Source: Clostridia bacterium (lineage in GTDB: Bacteria > Bacillota > Limnochordia > DTU080 > RSA5). Taken from it: a DNA stretch of 64,000 bases. Of this stretch, positions 10,937 through 19,847 are shown in pieces (the first letter of the stretch is position 1; every line of letters begins with the position of its first letter). Below the pieces are notes generated by a model. That model had not been told where the DNA came from. It saw only the letters and a list, made by a program, of their open reading frames with translations, and did no database searches. The stretch spans positions 1 through 64,000 of the forward strand of contig PKEX01000014.1 in NCBI GenBank assembly GCA_002919235.1. The letters run 5' to 3'. A program made the position numbers and the translations under genes.

Positions 10937-11866
10937 GTGTCCCGGCAGCATGCGGCGGCCTCACCCCGGACCGGGGTGCCCGTCCAGCCGGTGCCCCGCT
11001 GGCGGGTCTGGCTCATGGCCGCGAGGATCCCCACCCTGCCGGCGGCGGTGACGCCCGTGGTGGTGGGCAGCGCGGCGGCATGGGCTCACGGCCGTTTCAT
11101 TCCCGCCGCGTTCTTCGCGGCGCTGATCTCATCCGTGTTGATCCAGGTGGGCACCAACTTTGCGAACGACCTGTTCGATTTCAAGAAAGGCGCCGACACC
11201 GAAGAGCGCACTGGCCCCTTGCGGGTGACGCAGGCGGGGCTCGTCACCCCCGGCCAGATGGAGTGGGCGATGTGGCTCACCTTTGGGCTCGCGGTGGTGT
11301 TCGGCCTCTACCTGGTGTACCTCGGGGGCTGGCCCATCCTCCTGGTGGGGCTCCTCTCCATCGCCGCCGGGATCCTGTACACCGGGGGGCCGTGGCCCCT
11401 GGCCTACCACGGCCTGGGCGACCTGTTCACGTTCGTCTTTTTCGGGATCATTGCCGTCTGCGGCACCTACTACGTGCACACCGGCACCCTGAACGCCTTT
11501 GCCGCCTGGACCTCTCTTCCCGTGGCGGCCATCGTCACCGCGATCCTGGTGGCCAACAACCTGCGGGACATCGAGACCGACCGGGCCGCGGGCAAGCGGA
11601 CCCTGGCGGTCCGCATCGGCGCCCGGTGGACGCAAACGGAGTACATCCTCCTGCTCGCCCTGGCCTACCTGATCCCCGCCGGGATGCGGGCGGCGGGCTG
11701 GCTTTCAGGCCTTTTCTGGCTGCCGTGGCTCACCCTTCCCCTCGCGCTGCGGCTGGTCCGCATCGTCCTGACCCAGACCGGTCGAGAGCTGATCCCGGCG
11801 CTCAAAGGGACGGGCGTGCTCCATCTCCTCTTTGGGCTGCTCTTTGCAGCCAGCTTGGTATGGTAG
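10937..11866 (+). CDS. menA: 1,4-Dihydroxy-2-naphthoate polyprenyltransferase MenA (UbiA family)
   Basis: Membrane enzyme that attaches the polyprenyl tail to DHNA. The 309-residue protein has eight or nine hydrophobic helices and the two UbiA aspartate motifs, NDLFDFKKGADT near residue 75 and NNLRDIETDRAAGKRT near 210. A GGAGGTGATCGCGC ribosome site precedes GTG 10937. The menE start codon lies inside its last codons. The protein makes demethylmenaquinone; a UbiE-type methyltransferase is not in this window. Confidence 0.95.
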   Translation: MSRQHAAASPRTGVPVQPVPRWRVWLMAARIPTLPAAVTPVVVGSAAAWAHGRFIPAAFFAALISSVLIQVGTNFANDLFDFKKGADTEERTGPLRVTQAGLVTPGQMEWAMWLTFGLAVVFGLYLVYLGGWPILLVGLLSIAAGILYTGGPWPLAYHGLGDLFTFVFFGIIAVCGTYYVHTGTLNAFAAWTSLPVAAIVTAILVANNLRDIETDRAAGKRTLAVRIGARWTQTEYILLLALAYLIPAGMRAAGWLSGLFWLPWLTLPLALRLVRIVLTQTGRELIPALKGTGVLHLLFGLLFAASLVW

Positions 11867-13443
11867 AGAAGACAAACGGCGCGGCGGGCGCGCCGCCCGA
11901 GGGGAGCGGCGCGCTCCTGCCCGAGTGGGTGAGCCGGCGGGCGTACCTCTCGCCCGAAAAGACGGCGCTCATCGACGGCCCGCGCGCGTGGAGCTTTCGC
12001 GAGCTGGACCAGGCGGCGGAAGCCGCCGCCCGTCGCCTCTGGCGCGCCGGCGTCCGCCCCGGCGGCCACGTGGCGCTGCTCGCGCAAAACCGCGCCGAGT
12101 ACGTGGTAGCCCTCTGCGCCCTGATGGGCCTGGGTGCCGTGGCGCTGCCGCTCAACACGCGCCTTGCCCCGGCGGAGCTGGGCTGGCAGCTCGCGGACGG
12201 AGAGGCCGCCTTTCTCCTGCACGACCAGGCGCACGAAGGCCTCGCCCGCCAGGCGCTGGCGGCGCTTCCCCCGGGAAGTGCCAGGCCCCTCCTCTTGCCG
12301 ATGGAAGACGCGGCGGGCGCGCCCTCCGGGAGCGCCGCGCCCTCTCCCGCCGGCCAGCGAAAAGCCGGGGACCCGGCGCTCGAGGGACCGCCTGAGGCGC
12401 CCGTACGGCGGGCTGTGGTGAGCCTCGACGAGGTGCAGGGGATCATCTACACGTCGGGGACCACGGGAAAGCCCAAGGGGGCGCTGCTCACCTACGGGAA
12501 CCACTGGTGGGGCGCGATCGGCTCCGGGATCAACCTGGGCGGCCACGCCGGCGACGTCTGGCTCCTGGCCGTACCGCTCTTTCACGTCAGCGGCCTGTCG
12601 ATCGTGATGCGCAGCCTCATCCACGGTTTCGCCGTGCTTCTTCACAGGCGGTTCGACCCGGCCGCCGCCAACCAGGCCATCGACCGCCAGGGGGTCACCA
12701 TCGTCTCCGTGGTCTCGACCATGCTGGCCCGGATGATCGAGGAGCGGGGCGGCAGGCCCTACCCGCCCACCCTGCGCGCCGTGCTGGCGGGCGGCGGGCC
12801 CGTGCCCAAACCCCTGCTGGAGGCGGCCTTAGCCCTGGGTGCCCCGGTGCTCCAGACCTACGGCATGACCGAGACGGCTTCCCAGGCGGCGACCCTTCCG
12901 CCGGAAGACGCCCTCCGCAAGCTGGGGTCCGCCGGAAAGCCTCTCTTTCCCACGGAGATCCAGGTCGACGCCCCGCCGGGAGAGGTGGGCGAAATCCTGG
13001 TCCGCGGTCCCAACGTGAGCCCGGGCTACTGGCGCCGGCCGGGGGAGGCGACCGCCGCCCGCCTGGACGGCTGGCTGCGCACGGGAGACCTGGGCTACTT
13101 CGACGAAGAAGGCTACCTCTACGTCGTCGACCGGCGGGCGGACCTCATCATCTCGGGCGGCGAAAACGTCTACCCGGCCGAGGTGGAGAGCGTCCTCCGG
13201 GAGCACCCGGCGGTGGCCGACGCGGGCGTGGTGCCCCGGCCCGACCCCCGCTGGGGCCAGGTGCCCGTCGCCTTCGTCGTCGCCCGGCAGGCGGCTTCGG
13301 AGCGCCTCAAGGCGGAGCTCATCCGGCACTGCACCGCCCGGCTGGCCCGCTACAAGGTCCCGGCGGACGTGCGCTTCCTGCCGGAGCTGCCCCGCAACGC
13401 GGCCGGAAAGCTCTCCCGCCGGCGCCTGCTGGAGCTGCTCTGA
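11860..13443 (+). CDS. menE: o-Succinylbenzoate-CoA ligase MenE
   Basis: Acyl-CoA synthetase that activates o-succinylbenzoate for MenB. Of 527 residues, the ANL-family core shows the P-loop YTSGTTGKPKGA, the YGMTETAS motif, GWLRTGDLGYFDEEG and the hinge DRRADLIISGGENVYPAEVE region. The C-terminal catalytic lysine sits in NAAGKLSRR. ATG 11860 overlaps the last codons of menA; the much longer frame upstream runs antiparallel to sense in menA and is spurious. It is the last named menaquinone gene in this operon. Confidence 0.95.
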   Translation: MVEKTNGAAGAPPEGSGALLPEWVSRRAYLSPEKTALIDGPRAWSFRELDQAAEAAARRLWRAGVRPGGHVALLAQNRAEYVVALCALMGLGAVALPLNTRLAPAELGWQLADGEAAFLLHDQAHEGLARQALAALPPGSARPLLLPMEDAAGAPSGSAAPSPAGQRKAGDPALEGPPEAPVRRAVVSLDEVQGIIYTSGTTGKPKGALLTYGNHWWGAIGSGINLGGHAGDVWLLAVPLFHVSGLSIVMRSLIHGFAVLLHRRFDPAAANQAIDRQGVTIVSVVSTMLARMIEERGGRPYPPTLRAVLAGGGPVPKPLLEAALALGAPVLQTYGMTETASQAATLPPEDALRKLGSAGKPLFPTEIQVDAPPGEVGEILVRGPNVSPGYWRRPGEATAARLDGWLRTGDLGYFDEEGYLYVVDRRADLIISGGENVYPAEVESVLREHPAVADAGVVPRPDPRWGQVPVAFVVARQAASERLKAELIRHCTARLARYKVPADVRFLPELPRNAAGKLSRRRLLELL

Positions 13444-13565
13444 GATGCGTCCGGGAGGGCCCCGCCGGGCGTTCCCGGTCCGTTTCTCGCAGGGATCTCG
13501 CAGACAGAGACGGCCCGCCGCACGGGAGCCGCACAGAGGTCGCCATCAAAGGTCGTAAGGAGTGA

Positions 13566-14378
13566 ATGCGCGTGGCCTCGATGCTCTACTACCGGGAAGC
13601 GGGGACTGTTGAGCCCGGCCGCCCGGCGCTGGTCCTGATCCACGGGGACTTCAGTGACGGGGAAGGGACGTGGCAGCACCAGCTCACCTCGGAAGCGCTG
13701 GCCCGGGCCTGCCGGATGATCGCCGTGGACCGCCGGGGCGCGGGAAAGAGCCCCAAGGAACCCCGTCCCTACTCCATCCACGGGGAAGCCCTGGACGTCC
13801 TCGCAGTGCTGGACCATGCGGGGATCAGCCGGTTCCACCTGGCGGGCCACTCCTACGGCGGGCTGATCGCCTGGGAGGTCGCCCGCCTGGCTCCCGGGAG
13901 GATCAAGAGCCTGCACCTCATCGAGCCGCCGTACCTTTCCCTCTTGCCCGGCGACCCCGACGTGCAGGCGCTGCAGGAGGCGACGGAAGCGGTGGCCGCC
14001 GGGGCCCGCACGCAGCCCCTCGAAGCCACCGCCGAGAGCTTTTTCCGGGCTTTGATGGGCGACGAGGCCGTCCAGCGGATCAAGCAGAAGCCCGCGTGGG
14101 AAGGGCTGGTGCGAGAGGCGGAGCGGTACGGCTGGCAGGAGCTTCCCGCCTCCTACCCTCCGGAGCGGCTGGAGGAACTGGCGGCGGCGCGCGAAAAGCC
14201 GCCGGTGGTGGTGTACACCGGCGGCCGCAGTCACGCGGCGCTGCAGAAAGTGGCGCGCCGGCTCGCGGAGGCCGCCTCCGCCCGCCTGGTCATCGTGCCG
14301 GAAGCAGGGCACGCCGTGCAGCACGCGGGCGACGCCCTTCAGCAAAGCCTGCTGCTCTACCTCTCCGCGGCGGGGTGA
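13566..14378 (+). CDS. Alpha/beta hydrolase, end of the men cluster
   Basis: A 270-residue alpha/beta hydrolase with the oxyanion region VLIHGDFSD, a nucleophile elbow GHSYGG (Ser near 95) and the histidine in GHAVQ. It is related to, but clearly distinct from, the MenH in the same operon. AAGGAG lies before ATG 13566. It is 122 bases beyond menE, with no convincing terminator between, so co-transcription is possible. A thioesterase role for DHNA-CoA would fit the otherwise missing step of the pathway; this is inference, since known DHNA-CoA thioesterases are usually hotdog-fold. Confidence 0.75.
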   Translation: MRVASMLYYREAGTVEPGRPALVLIHGDFSDGEGTWQHQLTSEALARACRMIAVDRRGAGKSPKEPRPYSIHGEALDVLAVLDHAGISRFHLAGHSYGGLIAWEVARLAPGRIKSLHLIEPPYLSLLPGDPDVQALQEATEAVAAGARTQPLEATAESFFRALMGDEAVQRIKQKPAWEGLVREAERYGWQELPASYPPERLEELAAAREKPPVVVYTGGRSHAALQKVARRLAEAASARLVIVPEAGHAVQHAGDALQQSLLLYLSAAG

Positions 14379-14410
14379 CCGCCGGCGATAGGGACGGGCG
14401 CCGCCGGCGG
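14379..14410. terminator. GC-rich hairpin between convergent genes
   Basis: CCGCCGGCG (14379-14387) pairs with CGCCGGCGG (14402-14410) around a 14-base loop. It lies directly after the hydrolase stop and before the end of the opposing DoxX gene. There is no T tract, so factor-independent termination is uncertain. Confidence 0.4.
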
Positions 14411-14427
14411 GGCCTCAGTCCGGGCCG

Positions 14428-15006
14428 CTAGCTCTCCTGGCCGCCGTCCTTCTTGGCAAAGAGCGCCCCGGCTTGCCATGGCGTGCCCAGCGCCGGCAGC
14501 AGCCAGCGGTCGACGCCCCACCACCCCGCCACCTTCCAGGCCATGATCAGCAGGATGCTGAGGAGGAACAGGACGGGGTTGGTGCTGGCCGTGCCGGCCA
14601 GCATGAAGTTGAAGTTCATCAGGGCGCCGAAGAAGGCCGCAAACCCGGTCAGGGCGCCCAGGATCAAGCCCAGGCCCACCAGGAACTCGCCCCAGGCGAT
14701 CAGCGGCCCCATCCACCGGTAGTGCTCGCCCTCCAAGAGCCACGTGAGGAACGAGCGGTACCAGTCGTAAGTCACCGGCGGGCTCCCCGTCTCAGGGATC
14801 GCGACCGCTCTGCTCCAATACCCTTGGACCGCCGCGCCGCCGGACACCCACGCGGGGTTGTGAAGCTTGCCCCAACCCGCGTTGAGCCACTGCCAGCCCA
14901 CGTAGAGGCGGACGAGGGTCCAGAACCACGCGGCGCGGGTCGACGCGAAGATGGTCTGTACGTACGGCGGATCAGGCAACACCTCAGGACGCCATTCCTT
15001 GGACAT
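14428..15006 (-). CDS. DoxX/DoxD family membrane protein
   Basis: A 192-residue membrane protein of the DoxX superfamily, resembling the DoxD small subunit of archaeal thiosulfate:quinone oxidoreductase. Four helices are visible, with the conserved RLYVGWQWLNAGWGKL segment near residue 35. ATG 15006 is preceded on the minus strand by AGAAAGGAG; a longer upstream frame has no site. Because menaquinone and a rhodanese are encoded nearby, a quinone-linked redox role is possible, but no DoxA partner is present and many DoxX proteins have no assigned function. Confidence 0.8.
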   Translation of the reverse strand: MSKEWRPEVLPDPPYVQTIFASTRAAWFWTLVRLYVGWQWLNAGWGKLHNPAWVSGGAAVQGYWSRAVAIPETGSPPVTYDWYRSFLTWLLEGEHYRWMGPLIAWGEFLVGLGLILGALTGFAAFFGALMNFNFMLAGTASTNPVLFLLSILLIMAWKVAGWWGVDRWLLPALGTPWQAGALFAKKDGGQES

Positions 15007-15254
15007 ACAGGTCGACTCCTTTCTCTCGCTCGCGGGCGCCGGCGGCCGGCGCCGCGTCTTGCCCGAGGCGGTCTTGCGCGGCCCCGCGTTCTCTCGCGTT
15101 CTCAGTTTTGCGCGCCCAGAGGGAATCCCTGCCATCCGAACGGGCCGCTGCCGTGGGAAAGCCCCCCCGCCTGGAAAGGGGAGATTCCTCACGGGGAGAA
15201 TGATAGGAATCGTGGGGCAACTCCAACGCACATCTCGAGCAAGGAGGCGTTAGC

Positions 15255-16247
<993 letters not shown>

Positions 16248-16289
16248 CGGCCCGGAAGCGGCCTCACGGACGCTTCACGGCACCACCCG

Positions 16290-16319
16290 GAGCGGGGAGG
16301 CATCTCTCCCCGCTCTTTT
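16290..16319 (+). terminator. Intrinsic terminator after the TIM-barrel gene
   Basis: GAGCGGGGAG (16290-16299) pairs perfectly with CTCCCCGCTC (16306-16315) around a six-base loop, followed by TTTT. It separates the sugar-isomerase gene from the oxidase operon. Confidence 0.85.
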
Positions 16320-16395
16320 CGCGCCTTCCCGCCTTTCTCGCCCTTGGTATGAAACGCTAACCCGTGAGGCAAGATGGTAGCCGGGTGATCCAACC

Positions 16396-16605
16396 ATGGA
16401 CGACACGCAGCACGGCGGCGCCCGGCCGCCCGGGCCTTCGGGAGACGAGGCGGAGCCCGGCGCCGCCGGCGAGATCCAGGCGCCGCGGGGGACCATGGCC
16501 CTGGTCCTGGTCTACATCGCGGCCACCGTGGTCCTCTGGGCGTACATGTACTTCATTTTGATGCACTCCGAGGGCGTCTTGGGCACCGTGTACGGGGAGA
16601 TGTGA
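16396..16605 (+). CDS. Small single-helix subunit (IIa-like) of ba3-type cytochrome oxidase
   Basis: A 69-residue protein with a polar, glycine/proline-rich N-terminus and a single membrane helix (residues about 33-55). It sits immediately before oxidase subunit II, as the small subunit IIa does in Thermus-type ba3 oxidases. The helix followed by a short C-terminus matches that family's layout, although the N-terminal extension is longer than in Thermus. It is three bases from coxB and so in the same operon. Confidence 0.75.
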   Translation: MDDTQHGGARPPGPSGDEAEPGAAGEIQAPRGTMALVLVYIAATVVLWAYMYFILMHSEGVLGTVYGEM

Positions 16606-16608
16606 GCG

Positions 16609-17088
16609 GTGGCGTCGGACATCGACAGGTACGAGCTGATCTGGATCTACCTCTGCGCCGCGGTCCTGGCGGGGCTCTTCGGCGTCCTGCTCTACAGCGC
16701 CTTCGGGCTGGGGATCCACGTCGAGACGGACGTGGGACAGATCCACCCCACCCAGGTGGCGACCACGGCGCCCTTTGACCAGCCGGGCCTGCGGCAGGTG
16801 GGCCCGGATGAGTACGAGGCCGTCATCGTGGCCCGGGCCTGGGTGTTCGACCCGCCCGAGATCCGCATCCCCGCCGGCTCCACCGTCACCTTCAAGCTGA
16901 CCAGCCTCGACGTGATCCACGGGTTCAAGGTGCCCCGCACCGGCATCAACCGGATGATCATCCCCGGCCAGATCTCCGTGGTGACGCACCGCTTCGACGA
17001 GCCGGGCACCTACCCGTACATCTGCCACGAGTACTGCGGGTCGGGGCACCACATCATGAACGGGGGCATCGTCGTTGAACCTCGCTGA
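16609..17088 (+). CDS. coxB: Cytochrome c oxidase subunit II, ba3 type, with CuA site
   Basis: A 159-residue protein with one N-terminal membrane anchor (about 10-33) and a periplasm-side cupredoxin domain. The binuclear CuA ligands are present: a histidine in DVIHGF (near 104) and the cluster CHEYCGSGHHIM (about 139-150). The single N-terminal helix and short length are features of B-family (ba3) oxidases. GTG 16609 is the start. The last 14 bases overlap coxA. It accepts electrons from a cytochrome c or similar donor. Confidence 0.92.
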   Translation: MASDIDRYELIWIYLCAAVLAGLFGVLLYSAFGLGIHVETDVGQIHPTQVATTAPFDQPGLRQVGPDEYEAVIVARAWVFDPPEIRIPAGSTVTFKLTSLDVIHGFKVPRTGINRMIIPGQISVVTHRFDEPGTYPYICHEYCGSGHHIMNGGIVVEPR

Positions 17089-18721
17089 GCTCTACCGGCA
17101 AGACGCATGGCACATGCGCTGGCTCATCTACCTGAGCTTCGCGATGCTGGCCGTCGGCGGGCTCTACGGCGCGCTGCAGGGCCTGGACAAGATGGGCGTC
17201 GACCTCTACCGCTACCTTCCCGACCCCCTGTACCGGTACTACCTGGGCCTCACCGTCCACGGCGTCACGCTGGGCTGGCTCTTTACCACCTACTTCATCA
17301 TCGCCTTTCTCAACCTGGCGACGGTCCACGGGCTGCGCCGCCCGCTCCAAAGCCGCCGCCTGGCCGCGGCCACTTTTGTCCTGGCGGTGGGGGGCGGGAT
17401 CCTGGCGCTGGTCCCCACGTTCACCAACGAGTCCTCCGTCCTGTGGACCTTTTACGCCCCGCTCCAGGCGCACCCGGCGTTTTACACCGGCCTCACCCTG
17501 GTCGTGGTGGCCACGTGGACCGCGGGCCTCAACACGTACCTCACGTGGAGGGGCTGGAAGAAGGAGCACCCCGGCGAACGGACGCCGCTGATGGCGTTCG
17601 CCTCCCTCACCACCTGGGCCATGTGGGCCTTGGCCTCCGCCGGCGTCGCCGCCGCGATGCTCTTTCAGCTCATCCCCTGGTCCGCCGGGCTGATCCCGCA
17701 GGTCAACCCCTTGCTCACCCGCTCCCTCTTCTGGTTTACAGGCCACCCGGTGGTGTACTTCTGGCTCCTTCCCGCCTACGTCTCGTGGTACACCATGCTG
17801 CCGGCGCAGGTGGGCGGGCGGCTCTTCAGCGAGTCCCTGGCGCGGCTGGTCTTTCTCTCGTTCATCCCGCTGGCGGTGCCGACGGGGTTCCACCACATGT
17901 TCCCTGACCCGGGCGTCACCCACTCCGTCAAGCTCCTCCACGCCGTCTTGACCTTCGCGGTGGTCTTTCCCAGCCTGGTCACGGCCTTCACGGTGGTGGC
18001 CTCCATCGAAGTGGGCGCCCGCCGCCGGGGCGGCAAGGGCCTGTTCCGCTGGCTCCTGGCCCTGCCGTGGCTCCGCGACCCGTCCGTCGCCGGCCAGCTG
18101 CTGGGGATGCTGCTCTTCGCCACCGGGGGGATCACCGGCCTCATCAACGCCTCGTACGGCATGAACCTGGTCATCCACAACACCCTGTGGGTGCCGGGGC
18201 ACCTGCACACCCAGGTGGCCGGCGCCGTCGCCCTGACCTGGATGGCGGCCAGCTTCTGGCTGGTGCCGCTCCTCACCGGCCGGGCGCTGTGGAAGCCCAA
18301 ACTGGCCGTCTGGCAGGTGTGGCTCTGGTTCTTCGGCATGGCGGTCATGGCCCGGGGGATGCACTGGATGGGGCTCGCGGGCGTCCCCCGCAGGGTGCAC
18401 CTGACGTACGCGCCCTACGCCGTGTTCGACGAGTGGCGGATGGCCGGGTGGCTGGTGGGGAGCGGGAGCCTGCTCATGCTGGTCTCGGGCGCGCTGTTCT
18501 TCCTCATCATCGGCATGACGGTGTGGGCGTCCAAGGAACCCGCCCGGGTGGAAGTGCCCGAGGCGAAACCCCTGCACCCGGTGGACCGCATGCCCCGGGT
18601 CCTGGACCGGCTCACCCCTTGGGTGGCCGTGACGCTGGTGCTCATCGCCATCGCCTGGCTTCCCTCCCTGTACCGGATCGCCACCACGCACCCGTACGTC
18701 AGCGGCTGGCGACTCTGGTAG
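17075..18721 (+). CDS. coxA: Cytochrome c oxidase subunit I, ba3 (B-family) type
   Basis: The catalytic oxygen-reducing subunit, 548 residues with 12-13 helices. Heme and copper ligands are visible: the first low-spin heme histidine in TVHGVTLGW (near 62), the CuB histidine with cross-linked tyrosine in GHPVVYFW (near 223), the CuB pair HH in HHMFPDP (near 272), and the heme ligands in PGHLHTQ (near 375). The pattern matches B-family enzymes, which lack the A-family D-channel. TTG 17075 overlaps coxB. No subunit III gene follows, as in Thermus ba3. Confidence 0.95.
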   Translation: MNLAELYRQDAWHMRWLIYLSFAMLAVGGLYGALQGLDKMGVDLYRYLPDPLYRYYLGLTVHGVTLGWLFTTYFIIAFLNLATVHGLRRPLQSRRLAAATFVLAVGGGILALVPTFTNESSVLWTFYAPLQAHPAFYTGLTLVVVATWTAGLNTYLTWRGWKKEHPGERTPLMAFASLTTWAMWALASAGVAAAMLFQLIPWSAGLIPQVNPLLTRSLFWFTGHPVVYFWLLPAYVSWYTMLPAQVGGRLFSESLARLVFLSFIPLAVPTGFHHMFPDPGVTHSVKLLHAVLTFAVVFPSLVTAFTVVASIEVGARRRGGKGLFRWLLALPWLRDPSVAGQLLGMLLFATGGITGLINASYGMNLVIHNTLWVPGHLHTQVAGAVALTWMAASFWLVPLLTGRALWKPKLAVWQVWLWFFGMAVMARGMHWMGLAGVPRRVHLTYAPYAVFDEWRMAGWLVGSGSLLMLVSGALFFLIIGMTVWASKEPARVEVPEAKPLHPVDRMPRVLDRLTPWVAVTLVLIAIAWLPSLYRIATTHPYVSGWRLW

Positions 18722-18812
18722 CCGGTTCCCGCGCATCCCCTCTCGCCTGTTCGCCGCCGGTCTGCTAAAATGCAGGGTAAATTCGGCGAACGGCAGCGAG
18801 GGCGGTAGCGCT

Positions 18813-19757
18813 GTGAGGCTGGTTTCACCGGGAGTTCAACGCTGCAGCGACCTTCTGGACGAGTATCGCAGGAAAGGCCGCAACCAACGGGGCGAGCGCC
18901 TCCGCTTCGGTGGGGTGGGAAACCGGGACGTCTACAACATTACAGCGCCTTTCACCGACCGGGGGGAACCGGTGATCGCAGGCCGCGTGGAGCGGCGCGA
19001 CTCCGAAGACTCCGAGGTCATGTTCTTCCGGGAGCAGGGCGGCGTCTGGCACCCCCGCCGGGGTGACCCCGTCTTTCCTCTCCAGGATCCGTTCTTCTCC
19101 CGGATCCACGGCGAGCTGGTGGTCGGCGGGGTCGAGACGTTCCCCGACCCGGCCAAGCCGGGCATGGTGAACTGGCGGACCCGGTTCTACCGGGGCAGGG
19201 ACGTGCGGACCCTAGAGCCCTTCGCCTCGGGGCCCGACGGCATGAAGGACATCCGCCTGGTGGAGCTGTCCGACGGCCGCATCGGGGTCTTCACCCGGCC
19301 CCAGGGCGAGGTGGGCGGGCGCGGGATCATCGGTTACACGGAGATCGGCTCCCTGGACGAGCTGACCGCCGACGCCATTCTCAGCGCCAAACTCCTTACG
19401 GAGCAGTTTCATCCCGACGAGTGGGGCGGCGTCAACGAGGCGCACCTGCTCGCCAACGGGCTCATCGGCGTCCTGGGCCACATCGCCCACTACGACGCGC
19501 AGATGAACAAGCACTACTACCCCATGGTCTTCGCGTACGACCCCCGCACCCACACCGCGTCGGCGATGGAGATCATCGCCGTGCGGGAGGATTTCCCGCC
19601 GGGCCCAGCCAAGCACCCGCGCCTGGCCAACGTCCTCTTCAGCGGCGGGCTGGTCCGCAAAGGAAACGGCCTGGCCGAGCTCTACGTGGGCGTCAGCGAC
19701 GCCGAAGCCCACCGCATCGTGCTCCCGGACCCCTTCAGCAAGTTTGAGGCGCTTTGA
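18813..19757 (+). CDS. DUF1861 family protein (five-bladed beta-propeller, carbohydrate-associated)
   Basis: A 314-residue protein with hallmark DUF1861 segments: YNITAPF near residue 41, AGRVERRDSE near 55, LQDPFF, GPDGMKDIRL, EWGGVNEAHLL, VLGHIAHYD and LFSGGLVRKGNGLAELYVG. The family folds as a propeller related to GH43/GH130 glycosidases, but its activity is unknown. GTG 18813 is used; a TAAAAT box lies at 18766-18771 without a good -35. It stands alone between the oxidase operon and a terminator. Confidence 0.85.
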   Translation: MRLVSPGVQRCSDLLDEYRRKGRNQRGERLRFGGVGNRDVYNITAPFTDRGEPVIAGRVERRDSEDSEVMFFREQGGVWHPRRGDPVFPLQDPFFSRIHGELVVGGVETFPDPAKPGMVNWRTRFYRGRDVRTLEPFASGPDGMKDIRLVELSDGRIGVFTRPQGEVGGRGIIGYTEIGSLDELTADAILSAKLLTEQFHPDEWGGVNEAHLLANGLIGVLGHIAHYDAQMNKHYYPMVFAYDPRTHTASAMEIIAVREDFPPGPAKHPRLANVLFSGGLVRKGNGLAELYVGVSDAEAHRIVLPDPFSKFEAL

Positions 19758-19773
19758 GGCGCCCGGACGCGAA

Positions 19774-19800
19774 GCGCCACCGGCCCGGGGCCGGTGGCGC
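19774..19800. terminator. Strong hairpin between convergent DUF1861 and glnS genes
   Basis: GCGCCACCGGCC (19774-19785) pairs perfectly with GGCCGGTGGCGC (19789-19800) across a three-base loop. It lies 16 bases past the DUF1861 stop. The downstream tract ATGCTTT is only weakly T-rich, so it may act with pausing or as a bidirectional barrier. Confidence 0.65.
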
Positions 19801-19847
19801 ATGCTTTCGCTGGTCCCCTGCGTGCGGGCCGGACCGGCCCGCCGGGG

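Noticed and set aside
16340-16360. CcpA cre site upstream of the oxidase operon (TGAAACGCTAAC)
   Set aside because: The dyad is one base short of the cre spacing and the second half-site is poor.
17054-18736. Open frame of about 560 codons opposite the oxidase subunit I
   Set aside because: Antisense shadow; the plus frame has all heme and copper ligands.
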